Positions 49,998-58,674 are shown, counted from the stretch's first letter. The stretch is DNA of 64,000 bases from Flavivirga eckloniae (GCF_002886045.1 NZ_CP025791.1:3487001-3551000), one strand, 5' to 3'. Program-made: numbers and translations. Notes: generated from the letters alone by a model not told the origin.

Positions 49998-50623
49998 TGA
50001 TTATGTTAAACGAAAATATATGGTTTCCAAATGTTAACCTAGCTACTAAAGAAGGCATATTAGCTATCGGTGGCGATTTATCGGTAGACCGTTTGTTACT
50101 TGCTTACAAATCGGGTGTTTTTCCTTGGTTTGATTCCAGAGAACCTATTTTATGGTGGTCTCCAGATCCTCGTTTTGTCCTGTTTCCAGATAAATTAAAA
50201 GTATCAAAAAGCATGAAACAAGTGCTACGTAATAAGGATTATGTGGTTACTATTAATAAGGCTTTTAAAGATGTTATTACAGAGTGTTCTATAATAAAAC
50301 GAGAAGGTCAGGCTGGTACATGGATTACAAATAGTATGATAGATGCCTATACAAAACTTCATGAATTAGGATATGCAACATCTGTTGAGGTTTGGAAAGA
50401 TGATGATTTGATTGGCGGACTGTATGGTGTTGATTTGGGGAATGGTATATTTTGTGGTGAAAGTATGTTCGCCAAAACGAGCAATGCCAGTAAAGTAGGT
50501 TTTATAACCTTTATTCAAAACACAAATTATAAACTTATAGACTGCCAGGTGCATACCAATCATTTGGAAAGCTTGGGGGCAGAGGAAATTCCCAGGGCTT
50601 CCTTTTTAGAATATTTATCATAA
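49997..50623 (+). CDS. aat: Leucyl/phenylalanyl-tRNA-protein transferase
   Basis: N-end-rule enzyme of 208 residues that adds Leu or Phe to proteins with N-terminal Arg or Lys and so marks them for ClpAP. Signature segments are GGDLSVDRLLLAYKSGVFPWF, given in parts as GGDLSVDRLL and SGVFPWF, then WWSPDPRFVL, GTWITNSMIDAY, GGLYGVDLG, FCGESMF and a C-terminal IDCQVHTNHLESLGA. It overlaps atoE by one base. A second ATG two codons in is an alternative start. Confidence 0.95.
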   Translation: MIMLNENIWFPNVNLATKEGILAIGGDLSVDRLLLAYKSGVFPWFDSREPILWWSPDPRFVLFPDKLKVSKSMKQVLRNKDYVVTINKAFKDVITECSIIKREGQAGTWITNSMIDAYTKLHELGYATSVEVWKDDDLIGGLYGVDLGNGIFCGESMFAKTSNASKVGFITFIQNTNYKLIDCQVHTNHLESLGAEEIPRASFLEYLS

Positions 50624-50716
50624 ACTTAACAAGGTTGTTTTGTAATAAATAATAACTAATCTCGTTCAAGGTGGTGTATAAAACCTACAGTAGTTTCACC
50701 TATTAATTACAATTTC

Positions 50717-51304
50717 TTGAACACAATAAATACCATTGCCCTTAAAAAAGCATTTCAGCAGTACATTTCTTTCCCGGAAGAAGATTGGGACAAAATCAAA
50801 CAGAATATAGGTGTAAAGCATTATAAAAAGGGTGATGTTTTTCTACGTTCTGGGCAAACTAGTAATACGTTAGGATTTATTACAAGAGGTTTTTTTAGAA
50901 AGTATTATCTAAAAGATGGAGATGAGATTAATTTTTGGTTTTATCATGAAAATCAATTCTTAGTAGCCTATCAAAGCTTTTTAGAACGGGTCCCGACAAA
51001 GTTTCAAATAGAAGCTCTTGAAGATGCCGAAATTTTAACATTACCATTTGAAGCTGTTCAGAATTTATATACTATATCGGAAGCATGGCAAAAGCTGGGG
51101 CGTTTGGTTTGTGAAAAAATGTATATCACACATCATAATCGTATAGAAAGCCTTTTATTTAAGGACGCAAGCGTACGCTATTACGATTTGGTTAAAGAAC
51201 ATCCCATGTTGTTACAGCGACTTCCTCAATATCATTTAGCGTCTTACCTTGGTATAAAACCACAATCACTTAGCAGAATAAGAAAAGAATATAAAGACAT
51301 ATAA
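50717..51304 (+). CDS. Crp/Fnr-family transcriptional regulator
   Basis: Regulator of 195 residues. An N-terminal cyclic-nucleotide-binding beta-roll (YKKGDVFLRSGQTSNTLGFI, FLVAYQSFLERVPTKFQIEAL) is followed by the long helix and a winged helix with YHLASYLGIKPQSLSRIRKEY as the recognition motif. Ligand-contact residues of cAMP-binding CRP are not obvious. The frame starts with TTG at 50717; no ATG fits the family start. A perfect 14-base palindrome lies 18 bases after its stop, in front of the next gene. Confidence 0.85.
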   Translation: MNTINTIALKKAFQQYISFPEEDWDKIKQNIGVKHYKKGDVFLRSGQTSNTLGFITRGFFRKYYLKDGDEINFWFYHENQFLVAYQSFLERVPTKFQIEALEDAEILTLPFEAVQNLYTISEAWQKLGRLVCEKMYITHHNRIESLLFKDASVRYYDLVKEHPMLLQRLPQYHLASYLGIKPQSLSRIRKEYKDI

Positions 51305-51321
51305 TGTCGCTGTTACATTAA

Positions 51322-51335
51322 TTCACATATGTGAA
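51322..51335. promoter_or_regulatory. Palindromic operator candidate
   Basis: TTCACATATGTGAA, a perfect 14-base palindrome between the Crp/Fnr gene and the exported FAH-fold gene. It contains TCACA/TGTGA half-sites like those bound by Crp-family dimers, but closer together. Confidence 0.55.
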
Positions 51336-51383
51336 CGAATAGCCCTTATTAGAGCTATAATTTAGCCTTGTAATTAAAAATCA

Positions 51384-52508
51384 ATGAAAATGAATTTAAA
51401 GCAAGGCATATTCCTATTGGTGCTATTTTTAGCAAATATTCAAAACGTTATATCCCAAGAAGTCCTATCGCTCGCAAGAGCGATTAATAATGGAAAAATC
51501 AATATCATACAGGTTGAAACATTAAGTGAAAGAGGGATTGAAGGGATTAATTTAAGTAAGGAACTAAACAATTATTCAGATAACATTTTTGAATTTATAG
51601 AACAAGTAGGTTACAACACGATTGTTGCTAAACTTTCAGACACTTCCAGGTTAGAATATTTTAAGTCGGCTAATGTGTTACCTCCAATAGACGCTAAGGC
51701 AAATACCATTGCTATTGCAACAAATTACCCCGAGCATAAAGAAGAAACTAACGTTAAAATTTCTCCTGTTCTATTTCCTAAAGTAACGAAACTCACTCCA
51801 TATAAGAGTAACGTCTTTTTAACCGGTAACAAGGAACTATTGGATTATGAGGTAGAATTGGCTGTAGTATACTCCAAAAACGTGCATAAAATTGAAGATT
51901 TACATGATCAACTTCTAGGCTTTATGGTAGCTGTAGATTATTCAGATAGAGCTAGCATGCTAAAGGTTTACGATACCGATCATCCAGAATTAGCTGTCGG
52001 TTTTACCGATAGTAAAAGTAAGTCGGGATATTTTCCGGTAGGACCTGTATTAGTAGTACCTGAAAATTGGAAATCCTATTACAAAAATTTAAAGATTAAA
52101 CTTTGGCGAAACCATATTCTAACTCAGAACGATCAGTTACGTAGTATGTTTTGGGATGTGCCTAAAGTGACCTTGGAGGCGCTAAAGTTAGGTGATGAAC
52201 AACGATGGATATACAATAACAAACCCATTTCACTTTTACCCAAAGGATATATAGAAAAAGGAACAATTGCCATTACTGGTACACCGGGAGGGGTCACGTT
52301 TAGTCCGCCAACAAAAGGGTTTATAATTAAAAGGGCTATTAAATATGGCCTACTATTTAAGTTCTTTAACTGGAAGCCAAAAGCATATGTTGTAGATCAA
52401 TATATCAGGAAACTTTTAAGGAAAAAACAATTTTTACAAGAAGGAGAATTGATTAGAGCTCATGTAGAAAATCTAGGGTATATCTATAGTAAAGTACAAT
52501 CAAAATAA
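51384..52508 (+). CDS. Exported fumarylacetoacetate hydrolase-fold protein
   Basis: Protein of 374 residues whose C-terminal two thirds match the FAH superfamily: ANTIAIATNYPEHKEE, the metal-binding acidic cluster in LLDYEVELAVVYSKN, GFMVAVDYSDRAS, and ITGTPGGVTFSPP near the end. Unusually it begins with a clear signal peptide (MKMNLKQGIFLLVLFL, cleavage near VISQ), whereas FAH enzymes are normally cytoplasmic. It probably works in the periplasm on a beta-diketone-like or hydroxy-acid substrate. It is followed after ten bases by an outer-membrane protein gene. Confidence 0.78.
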   Translation: MKMNLKQGIFLLVLFLANIQNVISQEVLSLARAINNGKINIIQVETLSERGIEGINLSKELNNYSDNIFEFIEQVGYNTIVAKLSDTSRLEYFKSANVLPPIDAKANTIAIATNYPEHKEETNVKISPVLFPKVTKLTPYKSNVFLTGNKELLDYEVELAVVYSKNVHKIEDLHDQLLGFMVAVDYSDRASMLKVYDTDHPELAVGFTDSKSKSGYFPVGPVLVVPENWKSYYKNLKIKLWRNHILTQNDQLRSMFWDVPKVTLEALKLGDEQRWIYNNKPISLLPKGYIEKGTIAITGTPGGVTFSPPTKGFIIKRAIKYGLLFKFFNWKPKAYVVDQYIRKLLRKKQFLQEGELIRAHVENLGYIYSKVQSK

Positions 52509-52518
52509 ATCGTAACAT

Positions 52519-53436
52519 ATGCGAATCACAATAATAATCACAATAACCATCCTAACTTTTGGAATACAAGTTAAAGCACAGTCCTTTAGCGATATTTTAA
52601 ACATAAGTCATACAGCTTTTAGTGAAACTAACAATGATATAGCCGAAAGTGGTATTAAAAGCAGTAAAATGAGTATCTCTAAACTATATCTCGCTGGGCC
52701 TCCGATAGCATTAGGAAGTCTAAGAATCATATACAATTCAGAATACAAATGGTTTCAGAACGATTTTACTGGATATAATAGTGAAAAACTTCTATTTTCA
52801 AATAATCTGCACGATGTTCGTTTAACCACAATATTTAACTATAAGCTAAATAAAAAATGGGCATTGAACTATGTCAATTTTTCAACATTGAAATCAGATT
52901 TTAAAAACCTTAAGCTATCTCATGCATATAAAGGCATTAATGCCGTTACTGTAGGATTCCATCCCAAAGGTGAGAATGATTTTAGATTTGGTTTTGGTAT
53001 AACGCACTCCAAAGCTATGGGAGAAGTATTAATTCTTCCAGTAGCCTTCTTATATTACAAAACAGATAGATGGTTAATAGATTTAATGTACCCAAGACTT
53101 AACGTTTTTTATAAACCGTTTGAAAAATTTGAGCTAGGATTTATGGTAAACTATGATATAGGTGCCTTTGACGTGGAATTTGATAGCGCATTAACTACTA
53201 ATATGGAAATTAAGCCGGAGTATCAAACAACAACCAATCTTACATTTACACCACAAGTTAATTATTACATTACTCATGCAATTAATATTTATGCTCGTGC
53301 AGGGTTAAAATTAATATCAGAGCAAGGCCTGACAGATGCTTATTTTAACGACATTGAAAATATGGGGTATAAAGCAAACAAAATGGAATCAACGTTTGGT
53401 TTGGGTTTAATAGTTAAAATACCTGAACATGAATGA
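52519..53436 (+). CDS. Outer-membrane beta-barrel protein, DUF6268-like
   Basis: Exported protein of 305 residues. The signal peptide ends IQVKAQ. The mature part is a series of amphipathic strands with aromatic girdle residues (LHDVRLTTIFNYKL, NDFRFGFGITH, KFELGFMVNYDIGAF, NIYARAGLKL), characteristic of a small beta-barrel and resembling DUF6268. There is no TonB plug. It shares a likely operon with the exported FAH-fold protein, so it may export or import related compounds. Confidence 0.7.
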   Translation: MRITIIITITILTFGIQVKAQSFSDILNISHTAFSETNNDIAESGIKSSKMSISKLYLAGPPIALGSLRIIYNSEYKWFQNDFTGYNSEKLLFSNNLHDVRLTTIFNYKLNKKWALNYVNFSTLKSDFKNLKLSHAYKGINAVTVGFHPKGENDFRFGFGITHSKAMGEVLILPVAFLYYKTDRWLIDLMYPRLNVFYKPFEKFELGFMVNYDIGAFDVEFDSALTTNMEIKPEYQTTTNLTFTPQVNYYITHAINIYARAGLKLISEQGLTDAYFNDIENMGYKANKMESTFGLGLIVKIPEHE

Positions 53437-53575
53437 GCTTTTAAGATTTTCTAAAGTACAGAAACTTAATGTTATTAAAATTTTCAATTAACTTCGTTAC
53501 ATATAGAGCATAAATAAATTGGCTTGTTGAAATGCCAAAACAAAAAAGTATGCTTTAAAGATTGGTACCCGTTTT

Positions 53576-54433
53576 ATGATCATAGACTACAAAAGATTAG
53601 ACTTATTTGGTAAAATGCTATTTGAAACCATGGTGCTCAAGCCGCCGTTTCAAAAAGATAATATCATGCAAAATGAAGCGTGTTTTTTACACATTATTGA
53701 AGGAACATATAATTCAACTTCTGAAAAAGAACAGATTCAGGTAAATTCAAAAGAATCCATATTGATGAAATGTGGCAACTATTTATCAGATATGATTCCA
53801 ACACCCAATACTGAAAAATATCAGGCGATAGCTGTGCATTTTTTCCCTGAAGTTTTATCGAGGATTTATGAAAATAAATTGCCGGAATTTCTCAAAAAAA
53901 AGACCTCGCCATCAATCGGGATGGCAAAAATTCATAATGATAAAGTCATTGAGAAGTATATTGATTCCTTGTTGTTTTACTTCGAAAATCCACAAGTGGT
54001 AGATGAGGAAATTCTTATTTTAAAACTTAAAGAAATCATTTTATTGCTCAGTAAAACGAAGAACGCCCCCGAAATAAAGATCATTCTTTCGAATTTATTT
54101 GAACCAAATTCATATACCCTACGCGATATTGTTGATGCACATTTGTATTCGTCTATCACGATTGAGCGATTGGCCAGTCTTGCAGGTATGAGTGTCTCCA
54201 CTTTTAAGCGACAATTTAAGAAAGCATATCAAGAATCACCGGCCACATATCTGCGAACAAAAAAGATTGAAAAAGCTTTAGAACTATTATCTAAAACAGA
54301 GTTAAGAGCTACCGAAATCGCTTACGAATGTGGCTTTTCGAGTGTCGCACATTTTTCGCGAATATTTAAAGAACAGCATGGTATGTCGCCAACTACTTAT
54401 AAGTTGAACCATTTTGGTAAATCATTGGACTAA
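53576..54433 (+). CDS. AraC-family transcriptional regulator
   Basis: Regulator of 285 residues. The N-terminal 180 residues are an unrecognised sensing domain. The C-terminal 100 residues are a double helix-turn-helix: ITIERLASLAGMSVSTFKRQF and, second, ATEIAYECGFSSVAHFSRIF, closing GMSPTTYKLNHFG. The ATG at 53576 is used. It precedes the SRPBCC and tandem-domain genes by 62 bases in the same direction and may control them. Confidence 0.9.
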   Translation: MIIDYKRLDLFGKMLFETMVLKPPFQKDNIMQNEACFLHIIEGTYNSTSEKEQIQVNSKESILMKCGNYLSDMIPTPNTEKYQAIAVHFFPEVLSRIYENKLPEFLKKKTSPSIGMAKIHNDKVIEKYIDSLLFYFENPQVVDEEILILKLKEIILLLSKTKNAPEIKIILSNLFEPNSYTLRDIVDAHLYSSITIERLASLAGMSVSTFKRQFKKAYQESPATYLRTKKIEKALELLSKTELRATEIAYECGFSSVAHFSRIFKEQHGMSPTTYKLNHFGKSLD

Positions 54434-54495
54434 CTGTGCAAATCAACATTTCATAAGGTCTTGATATTTGTTTTCATAATTAAAACATAAACATT

Positions 54496-54921
54496 ATGAA
54501 GACAATTAAAGAAAAAATCTCAAAAGAATTAGACGCCTCTCCGGACAAAGTCTGGGAAGTGATTAGTGCCGTTGGGGGCGTTGACAAATGGTTTGGTTCT
54601 ATGATCAAATCATGTAAGGTAGAAAATGGAAAACGGTTTTGCCAAACAGCAGACGGGATCGATCTGGTTGAGGATATTCTGGAAGTAAATCATGAGACCA
54701 AAACCTTCCGTTTTGCAATTCCTAAGCAAGATATGCTACCCGTTGAAGATATTGTAGAAATCATGGTCGTTAGAGATGCAGACAATGGAAGAGCTACTGT
54801 AGATTGGTCTGGTTCGTTTAAAGCAACCGAAGAGAATGGTAAAATTGCCAAGGAAGCTTTTAAAAATCTTTGGACCATGGGATTGGAGGAAATGGAAAAC
54901 TATATTCAACAAAATTTATAA
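54496..54921 (+). CDS. SRPBCC/START-like ligand-binding protein
   Basis: Soluble protein of 141 residues with the Bet v 1-like pattern: an N-terminal strand with ISKELDASPDKVWEVIS, then GGVDKWFGSMIKSCKVE, a middle FAIPKQDMLPVEDI and a long C-terminal helix KEAFKNLWTMGLEEMENYI. The family binds small hydrophobic ligands; the C-terminal half resembles plant MLP/PYR-type members. Ligand unknown. The next gene follows seven bases after its stop. Confidence 0.75.
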   Translation: MKTIKEKISKELDASPDKVWEVISAVGGVDKWFGSMIKSCKVENGKRFCQTADGIDLVEDILEVNHETKTFRFAIPKQDMLPVEDIVEIMVVRDADNGRATVDWSGSFKATEENGKIAKEAFKNLWTMGLEEMENYIQQNL

Positions 54922-54927
54922 TTGATC

Positions 54928-55677
54928 ATGAAAGCATTTATCGTCGGAGTCATTCTCGCAATGCTCAGCACCTGTTATACAACAGGTCAGACAAATACAA
55001 ACGAAGGTCAATTAGTTAAAAAAGGAATCATGAATAATCAGGAAATAATAAATGTTGCCTTTTTCTATTTAAAAAAAGGACAAGAAAAAACATTTGAAAA
55101 ATTAAGATCAAGAGGTAATGTGCTCCTTGAAAAGTACGGCGCCCGGATTGAAAGAGTTATAAAACCAACAATGATTGCACAAGGAGAATTAGAACTTCCA
55201 AACGAAATTCATTTTGCCGTATATCCAAATAAAGAGGCTCTAGAGTCTTTTAATAAAGATCCCGAATTTCTAGCGCTTAAGGAAGAGGTAGTAGCCCCTT
55301 CTGTAGAAAAAATGTATGGTTTTGTAACTAAAAAGACAGATTTTGAATTTGTTCGTGAAATAGGTGATAATACAAAAACCTATGGTATTGCCTTAATATA
55401 CTTTAAGCAAGGGGAAAAATATGAAACGCAATTTGCACAATATCATGATGAGGCTTGTGCTATTATTCCAGAATTTGGAACACACTTTGAACGCTTTCTT
55501 CTTCCAATAGAATCGAAAGGTGAATTAGAAAAACCAAACGAAATCCATCGTTTTTACTTCGATTCTCAAGAAGGGATGAAACAAATGGTAAGTGATGAGC
55601 GCATGCAAAAGCTTTTTCCTAAAAGAGATGGGTCGCTAAGTAATTTGATTTTTATTCTTGGGGAGGCTATTCAGTGA
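54928..55677 (+). CDS. Exported protein with two tandem ferredoxin-like domains
   Basis: Protein of 249 residues from the ATG at 54928 (the frame also opens with TTG at 54922). A signal peptide (MKAFIVGVILAMLSTC) may end in a lipobox LSTC. Two homologous units follow. The first has IINVAFFYLKKGQEKTFEKL, KPTMIAQGELELPNEIHF; the second has YGIALIYFKQGEKYETQF, LPIESKGELEKPNEIHRFYF. Each looks like a DUF1330/ABM dimeric alpha-beta barrel half, so the protein should form an internal pseudo-dimer. No catalytic residue can be named. Confidence 0.7.
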   Translation: MKAFIVGVILAMLSTCYTTGQTNTNEGQLVKKGIMNNQEIINVAFFYLKKGQEKTFEKLRSRGNVLLEKYGARIERVIKPTMIAQGELELPNEIHFAVYPNKEALESFNKDPEFLALKEEVVAPSVEKMYGFVTKKTDFEFVREIGDNTKTYGIALIYFKQGEKYETQFAQYHDEACAIIPEFGTHFERFLLPIESKGELEKPNEIHRFYFDSQEGMKQMVSDERMQKLFPKRDGSLSNLIFILGEAIQ

Positions 55678-55709
55678 GTTTTGTTCATGAATTTTATAAT
55701 ATTTAATGG

Positions 55710-55756
55710 AAAGCAACAGAATTAAGGTGTTAGTGTTTTAATTACTGTTGCTTTTA
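55710..55756 (+). terminator. Hairpin terminator
   Basis: AAAGCAACAG and CTGTTGCTTT pair across an A/T-rich loop, ending in TTTT. It closes the AraC/SRPBCC unit and separates it from the SIR2-TPR gene. Confidence 0.6.
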
Positions 55757-55785
55757 TGTTTTAAAATACGTTCAAAGTTTGAGTT

Positions 55786-55908
55786 ATGGATTTATGGATT
55801 ATCAGTTACAAATTATTAGGGGAGGTGAGGGTTGATATAATTTCAAGAGTCTCTTGGTTAGGTGTTTGGAAAGTGATAATAGTTGGTTTTGTAATATTTT
55901 TCATCTAA
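55786..55908 (+). CDS. Possible 40-residue membrane peptide upstream of SIR2-TPR
   Basis: ATG at 55786 opens 40 codons to a TAA at 55906. The N-terminal part is mixed (MDLWIISYKLLGEVRVDI) and the C-terminus is a strongly hydrophobic segment (GVWKVIIVGFVIFFI), enough for one membrane span. It is in the same frame as the SIR2 gene 75 bases downstream but separated by a real stop. It is unrecognised and could be a chance ORF; position after a terminator and before a defence-like gene makes it worth noting. Confidence 0.3.
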   Translation: MDLWIISYKLLGEVRVDIISRVSWLGVWKVIIVGFVIFFI

Positions 55909-55983
55909 TTTGCGCTTTATAATCTATAAGGTTTATTAAAACAGAATTTTATAACTGCGTTGATCTTCAAATAGTTAGTGAAA

Positions 55984-58674
55984 ATGAATAAAATACCGGT
56001 AGAATTAAAAAAGGCAATTGATAATAATGAGTTATTAATATTTGTTGGCGCAGGATTATCCTATAATCTTACAAATATTAATGGCAAACAATTAAAAGGT
56101 TGGAGCAATTTAGTAGAAAATATTTTAAATAATTTGAATGAGAAAGGTTATGCAGTTGACTTGTTAATTCCATTGTTAAAAAAATATGAGCCTATAAAAG
56201 TTTTAGATTTAATTGAAACGGATGTTGATATTCCGAAAAAAGTGATATATAGTTTTATTAAAGATTTTTTAGACATAGAAAAAAACAACAATGTAGAGTT
56301 GCATAAGAAGTTATATCAGTTGTCCAAAAAAATAATTACGACTAATTATGATAACGCTTTTGAAATAGCTATTCCTGAATTAAGAAAAAATAAAGCCTAT
56401 AAAGGGAAGAATTATGAATTAACTACACATAAAGACTCTAATTCAGCTTTGCTTTTTAAACTTCACGGATGTTTCGAAGATGCAGATTCTATGGTCTTAT
56501 TCCCTGAAAATTACAAAAACCTCTATGAAAACATACAAAAAGATGCTGAACACTCTTTGTTGGTTTTGAGAAACATTGTAATCAATAAATCCATACTTTT
56601 TATTGGTGCAGGAATGGGAGATTTTCAAATAAATAATATTTTTAAAGAAGTTAAAAATTTGCAAAGGGAGTATAATCAAAAGCATTTTATTATAACCAAC
56701 AAACCTTTAGATAGTTCTCTCGATTTTTTGACAGCCATAACTATTGACCAACATTCCGAAATAGACTCTATTATAGATAGCCTGATTTCTATAAAAAAAG
56801 AAGCTGAAAATAATGATGAATCCAAAGAAGTCACGGTCTTAAAAAAGCAACTAGAGAAAGCTGAAAAAATGATTGAAGAACTTAAAAACACGTCTAATAA
56901 GGATAAGTTATTGGAAAGAGAAGCTCTTAAGTATTTTTCTAAGGGAGTTGGACACAGTCTTTCAAGTGAGCCCATAAAAGCAGCTAAGGAATATGAATAT
57001 GCTTTGGAGTTAAAACCCGACCTCCACGAAGCCTTATACAACTGGGGAACTGATTTAGGAAACTTAGCCAAAGTCAAAGAAGGGGCAGAAGCAGAGGAAC
57101 TGTACAGGGAGGCCTTTGGTAAATTCGAAAAGGCCGTCGAGATAAAACCCGACCTCCATGAAGCCTTGTACAACTGGGGAACTTATTTAGGAAACTTAGC
57201 CAAAGTCAAAGAAGGGGCAGAAGCAGAGGAACTGTACAGGGAGGCCTTTGGTAAATTCGAAAAGGCCGTCGAGATAAAACCCGACAAGCACGACACCTTA
57301 TACAACTGGGGAACTTATTTAGGAAACTTAGCCAAAGCCAAAGAAGGCTCAGAAGCAGAGGAACTGTACAGAGAGGCCTTTGGCAAATTCGAAAAGGCCG
57401 TCGAGATAAAACCTGACAAGCACGAGGCCTTTAACAACTGGGGAATTGATTTAGGAAACTTAGCCAAAGCCAAGGAAGGCTCTGAAGCAGAGGAACTGTG
57501 CAGAGAAGCCTTTGGTAAATTCGAAAAGGCTGTTGAGATAAAATTCGACAAGCAAGCCGCCTTATACAACTGGGGAACTTCTTTAGGAAACTTAGCCCAA
57601 ACCAAAGAAGGCGCAGAAGCAGAGGAATTGTATAGGGAGGCCTTTGGCAAATTCGAAAAGGCCGTCGAGATAAAACCCGACCTCCATGAAGCCTTGTACA
57701 ACTGGGGAACTTATTTAGGAAACTTAGCCAAAGGCAAAGAAGGTCCAGAAGCAGAGGAACTGTACAGAGAGGCCTTTGGCAAATTCGAAAAGGCCGTCGA
57801 GATAAAACCCGACAAGCACAAGGCCTTTAACAATTGGGGAATTGATTTAGGAAACTTAGCCAAAGCCAAAGAAGGCTCAGAAGCAGAGGAACTGTACAGG
57901 GAGGCCTTTGGTAAATTCGAAAAGGCCGTCGAGATAAAACCCGACCTCCATGAAGCCTTATACAACTGGGGAACTGATTTAGGAAACTTAGCCAAAGCCA
58001 AAGAAGGGGCAGAAGCAGAGGAACTGTACAGGGAGGCCTTTGGTAAATTCGAAAAGGCCGTCGAGATAAAACCCGACAAGCACGAGGCCTTTAACAACTG
58101 GGGAACTTATTTAGGAAACTTAGCCAAAGCCAAAGAAGGCTCAGAAGCAGAGGAACTGTACAGAGAGGCCTTTGGCAAATTCGAAAAGGCCGTCGAGATA
58201 AAACCTGACAAGCACGAGGCCTTTAACAACTGGGGAATTGATTTAGGAAACTTAGCCAAAGTCAAGGAAGGCTCAGAAGCAGAGGGACTGTACAGAGAGG
58301 CCTTTGGCAAATTCGAAAAGGCTGTTGAGATAAAACCCGACATGCACGAAGCCCTATACAACTGGGGAATTGATTTAGGAAACTTAGCCAAAGCCAAGGA
58401 AGGTTCTGAAGCAGAGGAACTGTACAGAGAGGCCTTTGGTAAATTCGAAAAGGCTATCGAATATGGAGCAAGCTCTTATAATCTTTCATGTATTTATGCT
58501 TTAAAAAAAGAAAAAGAAAATGCATTAAAATATTTGAATATTAGTTTATTGAAAGGCGAAATAAATGTTGATTTTGTTGAAAAAGATGAAGACTGGAAAG
58601 AATATCTTGGAGATGAAGAGTTTATAAAGTTATTAAAAAGATATAAGAAGTATAGTACAAAAGTGCCACAATGA
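55984..58674 (+). CDS. SIR2-domain protein with long TPR array (putative NADase-type defence protein)
   Basis: Protein of 896 residues from the ATG at 55984 (a GTG at 55978 is in frame). Residues 1 to about 265 form a SIR2-like domain. LLIFVGAGLSYNL is the nucleotide-binding loop, TTNYDNA carries the conserved Asn121, KLHGCFEDADSM carries His161, and SILFIGAGMGDFQINNIF closes the fold. No zinc-binding cysteine module of sirtuin deacetylases is present, so NAD cleavage rather than deacetylation is likelier. A coiled stretch (about 265-320) leads to one divergent TPR and then eleven nearly identical 44-residue TPR-like units and a C-terminal cap. SIR2-plus-repeat proteins are known as abortive-infection effectors; the role here is inferred from architecture. 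Confidence 0.85.
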   Translation: MNKIPVELKKAIDNNELLIFVGAGLSYNLTNINGKQLKGWSNLVENILNNLNEKGYAVDLLIPLLKKYEPIKVLDLIETDVDIPKKVIYSFIKDFLDIEKNNNVELHKKLYQLSKKIITTNYDNAFEIAIPELRKNKAYKGKNYELTTHKDSNSALLFKLHGCFEDADSMVLFPENYKNLYENIQKDAEHSLLVLRNIVINKSILFIGAGMGDFQINNIFKEVKNLQREYNQKHFIITNKPLDSSLDFLTAITIDQHSEIDSIIDSLISIKKEAENNDESKEVTVLKKQLEKAEKMIEELKNTSNKDKLLEREALKYFSKGVGHSLSSEPIKAAKEYEYALELKPDLHEALYNWGTDLGNLAKVKEGAEAEELYREAFGKFEKAVEIKPDLHEALYNWGTYLGNLAKVKEGAEAEELYREAFGKFEKAVEIKPDKHDTLYNWGTYLGNLAKAKEGSEAEELYREAFGKFEKAVEIKPDKHEAFNNWGIDLGNLAKAKEGSEAEELCREAFGKFEKAVEIKFDKQAALYNWGTSLGNLAQTKEGAEAEELYREAFGKFEKAVEIKPDLHEALYNWGTYLGNLAKGKEGPEAEELYREAFGKFEKAVEIKPDKHKAFNNWGIDLGNLAKAKEGSEAEELYREAFGKFEKAVEIKPDLHEALYNWGTDLGNLAKAKEGAEAEELYREAFGKFEKAVEIKPDKHEAFNNWGTYLGNLAKAKEGSEAEELYREAFGKFEKAVEIKPDKHEAFNNWGIDLGNLAKVKEGSEAEGLYREAFGKFEKAVEIKPDMHEALYNWGIDLGNLAKAKEGSEAEELYREAFGKFEKAIEYGASSYNLSCIYALKKEKENALKYLNISLLKGEINVDFVEKDEDWKEYLGDEEFIKLLKRYKKYSTKVPQ
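57013..58464 (+). repeat. Eleven tandem 132-bp repeats encoding TPR units
   Basis: In-frame units start every 132 bases from 57013 (57013, 57145 ... 58333). Each encodes 44 residues of the form KPDxHEALYNWGxxLGNLA then KxKEGxEAEELYREAFGK and FEKAVEI. Most differences sit at a few positions (Leu/Lys at position 4, Leu-Tyr or Phe-Asn at positions 8-9, Ala or Ser after KEG). Bases between units are nearly identical, as in a minisatellite. Long antisense frames over this region are by-products of the repeat. Confidence 0.95.

Noticed and set aside
56676-58397. Several long antisense ORFs across the SIR2-TPR gene encoding repeated LYKASWRSGF-like peptides
   Set aside because: They are the mirror image of the 132-bp TPR repeats, whose length is divisible by three, so every frame repeats without stops. 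No start signals or family resemblance.
57013-58464. Tandem repeats considered as a CRISPR array
   Set aside because: Units are 132 bp, contiguous, without unique spacers, and encode in-frame protein repeats.
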